From assembly GCA_002308935.1 (NCBI GenBank), contig DBWN01000271.1, positions 14,378 to 22,601 on the forward strand: 8,224 bases of DNA, written 5' to 3'. Positions 1-5,754 of the stretch are shown here, piece after piece. The position numbers and the translations under genes are program-made. The notes under the pieces were generated by a model. The model ran no database searches. It saw only the letters and a program-made list of their open reading frames with translations, and was not told the DNA's origin. The stretch comes from Bacteroidales bacterium UBA1237 (GTDB taxonomy: Bacteria; Bacteroidota; Bacteroidia; Bacteroidales; UBA932). Within the stretch, counting starts at the first letter, position 1. Each line of letters starts with the position of its first letter.

Positions 1-1477
1 GCAACATACGGATTCCGCCATCGGGTTCAATTCCGTATATCCCGAATCCTTTATCGGATATTCCGCTGAAATAAACTGATCCATTCACCCACACCGGTTC
101 AACGGCCTGCAGGGAATCCGGGACAGAATACGTCGACAGGGTTTCTCCGCTTCCGGAATCCAATACGACGATCCCGGTTCTTCCGTCAAGAAGATATTCC
201 GCTGCGGCAAGCATCGAACCGTCCTCGGAAGGGAACGGGTTGAAAAGACGTCCTTCTTTTGTAAGATCATGCGGCCTACGGGAAGAGTCCGGATCCATGT
301 ACCGTATTCTGGAACTCCCTTTGAGGGTCCATCTTGGGTCCGGTGTGTACTCACTCCAGTACAGCTTGCTCCCGGACTGCACAATAGAACTTGTATAGGA
401 GGAGAAAGGGCGGATTCGTTTCTCTTCTCCCGATGGAGAAAATTCAACGAGGGAAGAGGACTCCCTTAGGGAATTCTTCACAGCATATATGCTTTCCCCT
501 CCGAATGAGAGCCTTGAATACGTGGTATACCATGACGGAACATCCGAAAGAAGTTCAATTTTCGAAAAAGGTGCCCGCTCCTTTGCTTCTTCTTTCCAGA
601 TCCGGTCGAATTCATGCATTATCTCCGAGAAAGTGGAAGAGAACTTTTTCCCTGAAGCCGCTCTCATCTGTTTCTGCAGATTGAAAAGCCTCAATGGCCT
701 TCTGGACACCTTGTCGAAGTACTTCTCCATGAAAAGCGGATCGTCATAAAGATATCGTGTGCCGGCTATTGTAAGATAACCGATGGCATAATGGTTAGGA
801 ACATATCTTCTGTATGATCCCCACCTCCATTTGTACCAGTTACGCCAATCCCCGTTGTCGAACGCGGTCATGTAATACGAAAGAAAATCAGCATTCCTGC
901 CTCTTCCCATATTGGTGAGAGCAGTTTCCGCGACCACTGCGTCTCCCTCGAGAAGATGAGTTGAAGGATACAGCGCGGATGCTGCGGAAGCTACCAATTG
1001 GCCGGTCAGATAAGTAAACGGGCGGAGCATATGGGTGTGACCGAACTGCATCTGTGAAAGATGCCTTGATTCATGTACGGCAAGATTCGTCACCCATGGA
1101 AGCGGCTCCGGGTTGTAAGGGTCATTAAGGGTATAGAAATCCATTCTTCTTGGGGCCCAAGCTACAGAACCGTTCGATATGCCGTGATAAGCATGAAGAA
1201 TGACAGGTGTCAGACGTTTGTACGCAGAACCCGGGACCAGGCCAGTACTCCATGATACAGGACGCTTGAATCTTTCCATCTGGGTGGCATATACTCTTGC
1301 CAGGGAATCAAGTCCTTCAGGATAGATTATCCTATAGGAGCGGGTATCTGTTGAGTACCACCTTATTCCCGAAGGATCGTCACCATTCGAATAGAACTGG
1401 GCAAAAGACTCTTTCGTTCCAATCAAAATGAAACAAAGGGCCGCCAGAAGAATATTTCGTACAATTGAATGTCTCAT
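1..1477 (-). CDS. Secreted HExxH metalloprotease-like protein with beta-propeller, 3' end beyond left edge
   Basis: The reading frame is open without a stop from an ATG at 1477-1475 to the left edge, giving 492 complete codons of a longer protein. Residues 1-26 look like a signal peptide (MRHSIVRN, hydrophobic core, cleavage at SFA|Q27), so the protein is exported to the periplasm or beyond. Residues about 40-290 resemble the gluzincin (peptidase-MA-like) domain found at the N-terminus of many Bacteroidota TolB-like proteins. The zinc motif HESRH lies at 135-139 and a likely third ligand, Glu177, is in LLEGDAVVAET. Conserved-looking stretches SNGSVAWAPRRM and YVPNHYAIGY flank them. From about residue 310, repeated short beta-strand units with Ser/Asp-Gly turns (for example SEDGSMLAAAEYLLDGRTG) look like TolB/WD40-type propeller blades. 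It is divergent to the 1619 lipoprotein gene. Family placement is from memory of sequence patterns; peptidase activity and substrate are unknown. The start is the first Met before a good signal peptide. Confidence 0.85.
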   Translation of the reverse strand, partial: MRHSIVRNILLAALCFILIGTKESFAQFYSNGDDPSGIRWYSTDTRSYRIIYPEGLDSLARVYATQMERFKRPVSWSTGLVPGSAYKRLTPVILHAYHGISNGSVAWAPRRMDFYTLNDPYNPEPLPWVTNLAVHESRHLSQMQFGHTHMLRPFTYLTGQLVASAASALYPSTHLLEGDAVVAETALTNMGRGRNADFLSYYMTAFDNGDWRNWYKWRWGSYRRYVPNHYAIGYLTIAGTRYLYDDPLFMEKYFDKVSRRPLRLFNLQKQMRAASGKKFSSTFSEIMHEFDRIWKEEAKERAPFSKIELLSDVPSWYTTYSRLSFGGESIYAVKNSLRESSSLVEFSPSGEEKRIRPFSSYTSSIVQSGSKLYWSEYTPDPRWTLKGSSRIRYMDPDSSRRPHDLTKEGRLFNPFPSEDGSMLAAAEYLLDGRTGIVVLDSGSGETLSTYSVPDSLQAVEPVWVNGSVYFSGISDKGFGIYGIEPDGGIRML

Positions 1478-1495
1478 CTGCAAAATACAAGTACA

Positions 1496-1523
1496 CAAAG
1501 GTACTGCTTTTCGTCGAAACAAA
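1496..1523 (-). promoter_or_regulatory. Candidate Bacteroidota promoter for the minus-strand protease gene
   Basis: Read on the minus strand, TACCTTTG at 1503-1496 is an exact match to the Bacteroidota -7 consensus TAnnTTTG. A TTTG at 1523-1520 could be the -33 element, but the 16-base spacer is shorter than the usual range of about 17-23. The -7 box ends 18 bases before the ATG at 1477, so the leader would be very short. The position is right and the -7 box is good; the -33 assignment is weak. Confidence 0.4.
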
Positions 1524-1547
1524 AGATAATCTCATTGAGGACGGGTG

Positions 1548-1582
1548 TTTGTTCGTTATGTCAAGCAAAAGATGTATTTTTG
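1548..1582 (+). promoter_or_regulatory. Candidate Bacteroidota promoter for the DUF5106-thioredoxin lipoprotein gene
   Basis: TTTGTTCG at 1548-1555 is followed by 19 bases and then TATTTTTG at 1575-1582, an exact match to the -7 consensus TAnnTTTG. The -33 element can be read as TTTG (23-base spacer) or as the overlapping TTCG (19-base spacer). The ATG at 1619 lies 36 bases downstream of the -7 box. The spacing and octamers match the candidate promoter at 2607-2641 exactly in layout. Confidence 0.6.
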
Positions 1583-1618
1583 CAACCTGCTGAACAATCA
1601 GATTTCGCGTTAATTACA

Positions 1619-2593
1619 ATGAAGACAGTCATCATAAATATCAATATCGCATTTGCGGTTATTCTTTGCTTAACGGTATCTTCATGCTCTTCCGGCAATA
1701 AAGCCCCTGCCGCTCCGACCCCCGAGAAGTTCCCCTCTCTGACGGTCCCCGGGATGATCACCGACCAGACGGAAAGGATGGATTACATGCTGGATCACAT
1801 GTGGGACGCTTTCACGGATCCCTCCCGAAAAAAGGCATGCGACTCCACATTGATTTCCGGAGTAAGCAAAGAAGATGTGGAATCACAGGTGGGTCTTTAC
1901 GCGACTATCCTCCAGAACGCATCAAGGAAAAAGGGTGAAGAATCCGTAGCCAATCTCTTCAGGAGAATAGAGGCTTGTGAAAAGGCGGACACTGCCTCAA
2001 ACGTGTTCGAGGGACTCACAGAACTTGTCACCAAGTATCTCTATGACCCCAATTCTCCTGTAAGGGATGAAGGATTCTATCGCCCCTTCGCTGAAGGGCT
2101 GTCCAAATCAGAGTTCGTTTCTGAAGGCATGAGGATGGCATACGCATTTGATGCGTCAATGTGCGCTCTGAACGGAATCGGAACAAAAGCAGCTGACTTC
2201 AAAATAAAAGACAGGAACGGAAAGATCCACAGTCTTTACGGAACAAAAGCCCCTTACACGCTCCTGTTTTTCACAAACCCAGGGTGTCAGAACTGCAAGG
2301 AAATCATCGAGCAGATAAAGGGTAACCAGAATATTGACAACCTCATTTCCTCAGGGAAGCTCGCCGTAATCAATGTCTACATTGACCAGGATCTGGATTA
2401 TTGGATGGAGTATTCCAAGGAGTATCCGTCATCATGGACAAACGGATATGACTACAATTACGCCATCAGAACAGATGTGCTCTACAACGTCAGGGCTATT
2501 CCTTCATTGTATCTTCTTGATGCCGATAAGAATGTAATACTCAAGGACGCCCCACCGGAAATACTCTTCCCAAGGCTTCTGGAGATACAGTAG
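1619..2593 (+). CDS. DUF5106-like / thioredoxin-fold lipoprotein
   Basis: A 324-residue protein. Residues 1-23 form a lipoprotein signal (MKTVIININ, hydrophobic core, lipobox VSSC with Cys23 as the lipidated residue). The residues after Cys23 (SSGNKAPAAP) lack the acidic cluster of the Bacteroidota surface-export signal, so the protein probably stays anchored facing the periplasm. Residues about 45-180 are helical and carry KYLYDPNSP (139-147), which I recognise from DUF5106 proteins of Bacteroidales. Residues about 186-324 are a thioredoxin/TlpA-like fold: GTKAADFKIKDRNGK leads in, the redox motif is Cys223-Gln-Asn-Cys226 in NPGCQNCKEI, and the cis-proline is Pro295 in RAIPSLYLLD. Thiol-disulfide exchange or reduction in the periplasm is inferred from the motif; substrate and partner are unknown. 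The ATG at 1619 is chosen because it begins the lipoprotein signal. The same frame is open upstream, but starting there would run through the promoter and into the divergent gene. Confidence 0.9.
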   Translation: MKTVIININIAFAVILCLTVSSCSSGNKAPAAPTPEKFPSLTVPGMITDQTERMDYMLDHMWDAFTDPSRKKACDSTLISGVSKEDVESQVGLYATILQNASRKKGEESVANLFRRIEACEKADTASNVFEGLTELVTKYLYDPNSPVRDEGFYRPFAEGLSKSEFVSEGMRMAYAFDASMCALNGIGTKAADFKIKDRNGKIHSLYGTKAPYTLLFFTNPGCQNCKEIIEQIKGNQNIDNLISSGKLAVINVYIDQDLDYWMEYSKEYPSSWTNGYDYNYAIRTDVLYNVRAIPSLYLLDADKNVILKDAPPEILFPRLLEIQ

Positions 2594-2606
2594 AAATCCT
2601 CTCCCG

Positions 2607-2641
2607 TTTGTTGGCATTTACCCAATAAAGCGGTAACTTTG
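2607..2641 (+). promoter_or_regulatory. Candidate promoter for the galM-thyA-folA gene string
   Basis: TTTGTTGG at 2607-2614, a 19-base spacer, and TAACTTTG at 2634-2641, an exact TAnnTTTG -7 match. It lies in the 105-base gap between the lipoprotein stop (2593) and the mutarotase ATG (2699), leaving a leader of about 50 bases. It is the only good promoter signal found ahead of the five tightly spaced genes that follow, so it may drive all of them. The leader begins with a small 5-bp hairpin (2648-2652 with 2660-2664). Confidence 0.6.
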
Positions 2642-2698
2642 GCTTTCGCGGACCGGTTTTCCGCCCGCATTCCCGTTTGATACAAAAACACCCTCAAT

Positions 2699-3742
2699 AT
2701 GGAAATCAAGAAAGTTCTCTGGGGCAAAACCCCCGAAGGAAAAGAAATCTACAAGTATACTCTCACCAACAGCAAGGGAGCATATGTTGAACTTGGAAGC
2801 GTAGGCGCCGCAATCGTCGCCATAGGCGTTCCTGACCGTGACGGCAAAATAGGAGACGTGGTCATCGGATATGACGACCCCATGTCTTACTTCGCTGACG
2901 GCCCCTGCTCCGGCAAATGCCCAGGAAGATACGCAAACCGTATCGCTAAAGGACATTTCACTCTTGACGGCAAGGAGTACACCCTCCCCATCAACAACGG
3001 TCCCAACCATCTGCATGGAGGTCCCAAGGGATTCCAGAACCAGGTATGGGAGAGCCGTAACGGTGAAGACTGGGTGGAGTTCATGTATTTTTCAGAGGAC
3101 GGAGAAGCCGGATACCCCGGCAATCTCAAGGCCGTTGCAAGATATGAGTGGGGCGATGACAATGCGCTCAAACTCACGTTGACTGCCCAATGCGATGCTC
3201 CGACAGTGGTGAACCTGACCAACCATGTTTACTTCAATCTGGAAGGAAAGGGCGACATCAAAGAACATCTCCTGAAGCTCAACGCTTCCGAGTACCTTCC
3301 CACCGACAGCACCCTCATCCCGCTTGGTGATAGCGAACCCGTCGCTGGAACCCCTATGGACTTCGTCAACGAAAAACCGATCGGCAAGGACATGTTCGCG
3401 GATTTCCCGGCCCTCAAGTACGGTAAGGGTTACGACAACTGCTTCTGCATTGACGGCTATGAACCCGGACAAATTCAGACTGCAGCTGAACTCTACAGCG
3501 AACCCAGTGGAAGATTCCTGGAGGTTCTGACCACCCAGCCCGGTGTGCAGATCTATACCGGAAACTGGCTCAACGGATGCCCCGTAGGCAAGGGCGGAGC
3601 CGTCTATCATGATTATGACGCCGTCGCCATCGAGTGCCAGCATTTCCCCGACTCTCCCAACAAGGCGGATTATCCGACAACTGTTCTCCGTCCCGGAGAG
3701 ACATTCCAGGAGGCAATAATATTCGCATTCTCGACAAAGTAA
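2699..3742 (+). CDS. galM: Galactose mutarotase (aldose 1-epimerase)
   Basis: A 347-residue cytosolic protein with no signal peptide and the usual family length. Aldose 1-epimerase interconverts the alpha and beta anomers of galactose or glucose, supplying the anomer that galactokinase needs in the Leloir pathway. The expected active-site landmarks are all visible: GRYANRIAKG with Arg81, NHLHGG with His106, LTNHVYFNL with His176 (the likely general acid), GYDNCF with Asp246, and the C-terminal IECQHFPDSPN with Glu312 (the likely general base). The start ATG is preceded by an A/T-rich stretch, as is common in this phylum, and a promoter lies 57 bases upstream. Its stop is only 6 bases from the thyA start, so the two are almost certainly co-transcribed although their pathways are unrelated. 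No other galactose-utilisation or polysaccharide-utilisation gene lies next to it. Activity on a hexose other than galactose cannot be excluded from sequence. Confidence 0.96.
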   Translation: MEIKKVLWGKTPEGKEIYKYTLTNSKGAYVELGSVGAAIVAIGVPDRDGKIGDVVIGYDDPMSYFADGPCSGKCPGRYANRIAKGHFTLDGKEYTLPINNGPNHLHGGPKGFQNQVWESRNGEDWVEFMYFSEDGEAGYPGNLKAVARYEWGDDNALKLTLTAQCDAPTVVNLTNHVYFNLEGKGDIKEHLLKLNASEYLPTDSTLIPLGDSEPVAGTPMDFVNEKPIGKDMFADFPALKYGKGYDNCFCIDGYEPGQIQTAAELYSEPSGRFLEVLTTQPGVQIYTGNWLNGCPVGKGGAVYHDYDAVAIECQHFPDSPNKADYPTTVLRPGETFQEAIIFAFSTK

Positions 3743-3748
3743 CAGACG

Positions 3749-4543
3749 ATGAAACAATACCTGGACCTGCTTCGCCACATAAGGCAGAACGGTGTCATCA
3801 AGCATGACCGCACCGGAGTCGGGACACAGAGTGTGTTCGGATACCAGATGAGATTCAACCTTGAAGAAGGATTCCCTCTTCTGACGACAAAAAAAGTTCA
3901 CCTCAAATCCATCATCCACGAACTCCTTTGGTTCATTTCCGGAGACACCAACATAAAGTATCTGAAGGACAACAAGGTCACCATTTGGGACGAGTGGGCA
4001 GACGAAAACGGAGACCTCGGTCCCGTTTACGGTCACCAGTGGAGAAGCTGGCCAGCTCCTGACGGAAGGTCGATTGACCAGCTTTCACAGGTTATCGACA
4101 TGATAAAGAACAACCCGGATTCAAGAAGGATCCTTGTCTCGGCATGGAATCCCGGTGAAATCGACAAGATGGCCCTTCCTCCCTGCCATTGCCTTTTCCA
4201 GTTCTATGTGGCGGACGGAAAGCTTTCCTGTCAGCTTTATCAGAGAAGCGCTGACACATTCCTCGGCGTTCCTTTCAATATCGCATCCTATGCCCTTCTG
4301 ACTATGATGATGGCCCAAGTATGCGGACTTAAACCAGGAGAGTTCATCCATACTACGGGAGACACACACATCTATCTGAATCACTTCGAGCAGGTGGACC
4401 TCCAGCTCTCTCGAGAACCGAGACCACTCCCAACAATGAAACTCAATCCTGAAGTAAAGAGCCTGTTCGATTTCAAGTATGAAGATTTCACCCTTGAGGG
4501 ATACGACCCTCATCCGGCGATAAAGGCACCTGTAGCTGTTTAA
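3749..4543 (+). CDS. thyA: Thymidylate synthase
   Basis: A 264-residue protein, the same length as E. coli ThyA and alignable to it without gaps over the key sites. It methylates dUMP to dTMP using 5,10-methylenetetrahydrofolate and releases dihydrofolate, in the cytosol as a homodimer. Visible functional residues in E. coli numbering include Arg21 (DRTG), the phosphate-binding pair Arg126-Arg127 (DSRRI), the nucleophile Cys146 (PPCHCLFQF), Asp169 and Asn177 (QRSADTFLGVPFN), and His207/Tyr209 (GDTHIY). The C-terminal APVAV closes the active site as in the family (E. coli APVAI). It starts 6 bases after galM and lies 25 bases ahead of folA, which recycles its dihydrofolate product. No separate promoter or terminator is visible at either junction. 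Confidence 0.99.
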   Translation: MKQYLDLLRHIRQNGVIKHDRTGVGTQSVFGYQMRFNLEEGFPLLTTKKVHLKSIIHELLWFISGDTNIKYLKDNKVTIWDEWADENGDLGPVYGHQWRSWPAPDGRSIDQLSQVIDMIKNNPDSRRILVSAWNPGEIDKMALPPCHCLFQFYVADGKLSCQLYQRSADTFLGVPFNIASYALLTMMMAQVCGLKPGEFIHTTGDTHIYLNHFEQVDLQLSREPRPLPTMKLNPEVKSLFDFKYEDFTLEGYDPHPAIKAPVAV

Positions 4544-4568
4544 AACAATCAACGACAAGACCACAGAA

Positions 4569-5096
4569 ATGGAAAAAAGCCTAATAGTAGCAGTTGCCGA
4601 CAACTGGGCAATAGGAAGGAAGAATGCCCTCCTTTGGAATCTTCCCGGAGACATGGCATATTTCAGGAAAAACACCACCGGATGCCCCGTCATAATGGGA
4701 TATATGACATTCCTTTCCTTAAGAGGACCGCTCCCCAAACGGCACAACATCGTAATATCCCTGTTCCCTTGGCCCGATGCTCCTGAAAGGATAACCCTTG
4801 CATCGTCACTTGAGAACGCCTACGAGATCGCCGAAAAGGATTGCGACGAAAGTGAAGGAGCCCCAACGAAATGCTTCGTCATGGGTGGAGCATATACATA
4901 TAAGGAAGCGATGGCATATTCGGACACCCTATACATAACACATGTACATGATGTAGTTGAGGATGCAGACGCCTTCTTCCCTGAAATAGATCCGGAAATT
5001 TGGGAGGTAAGTTCCCGCTCTGAGATGCAGACCGATCCCGTATCCGGCATACAGTACGAGTTTGTCGTTTACAAAAGAAAGAAAGCGGATCAGTAA
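4569..5096 (+). CDS. folA: Dihydrofolate reductase
   Basis: A 175-residue protein, slightly longer than E. coli FolA (159). It reduces dihydrofolate to tetrahydrofolate with NAD(P)H, restoring the cofactor consumed by the neighbouring ThyA. Recognisable parts are the N-terminal strand LIVAVADNWAIG, LLWNLPGDM with the catalytic acid Asp28, VIMG followed by the cofactor loop (42-58), the turn GPLPKRHNIVIS with the folate-binding Arg58, MGGA (105-108) for the cofactor pyrophosphate, and YITHV...DADAFFPEI near the C-terminus. Two positions are unusual. The loop reads MGYMT instead of the common MGRxT (Tyr45 where E. coli has Arg44), and Tyr109 follows MGGA where E. coli has Arg98. The SIGRPLP motif appears as SLRGPLP. 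The fold appears intact and the gene sits next to thyA, so I believe it is active, possibly with altered cofactor or antifolate behaviour. Confidence 0.95.
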   Translation: MEKSLIVAVADNWAIGRKNALLWNLPGDMAYFRKNTTGCPVIMGYMTFLSLRGPLPKRHNIVISLFPWPDAPERITLASSLENAYEIAEKDCDESEGAPTKCFVMGGAYTYKEAMAYSDTLYITHVHDVVEDADAFFPEIDPEIWEVSSRSEMQTDPVSGIQYEFVVYKRKKADQ

Positions 5097-5123
5097 GACT
5101 TAGTTTTTCGTTTATTGTTCATT

Positions 5124-5732
5124 ATGAGAAAAACACTTCTACTTATTCTTACACTCCTTGTATTTGTCGGAGTCTCTGACATCTCCTACGCTCAAGGAAA
5201 TTGTTCTCTGAGCTGCAGACTTTTCTCCAGGACCGTTTTTGATAGTACACCTTTGGAAGGAACAAATCTCATGCTTCCTGCTTCCGTTTATGACATGCCC
5301 GGACATGCCAAAGTTTCTCTTATTCATGGGGAAGAAACGCTCTCTGTCAAAGAAAACAATAATCTTGAGGATTTCGTGTATGAGGGTCTGGAAAGCGGGG
5401 AATACACCCTGAAGATTGAAGTCGCCAACAAAGCACCACGGGAGCTGTTCTTTGATCTTTCAGAGGGTATGAACGCTCTTCTTGTGGATCTGGAATACAG
5501 CAATGAAGATGGCCACGACCAGCCCCTTGGCCTGAAGGGCGCAACGATTGAAGGAAACATATTCACTTACGACGCGGTGGATTTAGGCATTCAGACAAAA
5601 TCCCCGACATTGGTACTCCTTGCCAATCTGCCCATCTCAAAAGTGGAAAACAAAAAACTGATTGTTGATCTCGAAGATATTCATACGACTTTGATGGAGG
5701 GTGCGATGCTCTTCTCCCTGGGAGAACTATAA
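5124..5732 (+). CDS. Small secreted protein resembling the N-terminal module of the adjacent outer-membrane receptor
   Basis: A 202-residue protein with a clear signal peptide (MRKTLLLILTLLVFVGVS, cleavage at SYA|Q24). The Met at 5124 is chosen because it starts this peptide directly; an in-frame TTG at 5115 would add only three residues. Mature residues 62-124 look like a CNA-B / carboxypeptidase-regulatory-like beta-sandwich (AKVSLIHG, YEGLESGEYTLKIE, LSEGMNALLVDLE). Residues 139-200 resemble the KGDT...PGVEV...VNGxxxFG segment that begins the plug in OMP_b-brl/TonB-receptor-like proteins. Both parts align with the protein encoded 22 bases downstream. The protein ends at about its GAMLFSLG, where the receptor continues into the rest of plug and barrel. 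Its only mature cysteines are Cys27 and Cys31. Function is unknown: it could be a periplasmic accessory to the barrel, or the stable remnant of a duplicated receptor gene. Its open frame and intact signal favour a functional protein. Confidence 0.8.
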   Translation: MRKTLLLILTLLVFVGVSDISYAQGNCSLSCRLFSRTVFDSTPLEGTNLMLPASVYDMPGHAKVSLIHGEETLSVKENNNLEDFVYEGLESGEYTLKIEVANKAPRELFFDLSEGMNALLVDLEYSNEDGHDQPLGLKGATIEGNIFTYDAVDLGIQTKSPTLVLLANLPISKVENKKLIVDLEDIHTTLMEGAMLFSLGEL

Positions 5733-5754
5733 AAACCCCTAAATCTCCTTTTGC

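Noticed and set aside
269..749. Several plus-strand open frames of 66-97 codons at the left end
   Set aside because: They lie antisense to the continuous 492-codon minus-strand gene, which has a signal peptide, an HExxH motif and no interruption.
1469..1618. Upstream in-frame extension of the lipoprotein (50 extra codons from a TTG)
   Set aside because: It would overlap the divergent gene's first codons, run through the candidate promoter and bury the lipoprotein signal peptide in the interior of the protein.
2648..2664. Small inverted repeat GCGGA-7-TCCGC, considered as a terminator of the lipoprotein gene
   Set aside because: The stem is only 5 bp, no T-run follows, and it lies downstream of the candidate galM promoter, so it would be in that gene's leader. 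It may be chance.
3092..4036. Long open frame of 314 codons on the minus strand opposite galM and thyA
   Set aside because: It spans the junction of two unmistakable plus-strand enzymes and shows no recognisable domain. High-quality coding strands with biased codon use often leave such antisense frames open.
4121..4750. Minus-strand open frame of 209 codons opposite thyA and folA
   Set aside because: Same reasoning: it lies antisense to two conserved genes, has no domain, and no promoter is evident.
5097..5123. Possible separate promoter for the small secreted protein (TAGTTTTT at 5106 region)
   Set aside because: The -7 match lacks the final G, no TTTG lies at a usable distance upstream, and the gap is only 27 bases. 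Read-through from folA is simpler.
5124..5732. Pseudogene interpretation of the small secreted protein (broken receptor N-terminus)
   Set aside because: The frame and signal peptide are intact, divergence from the neighbour is high, and no leftover plug or barrel sequence lies between it and the next gene. It remains possible but is not the preferred reading.
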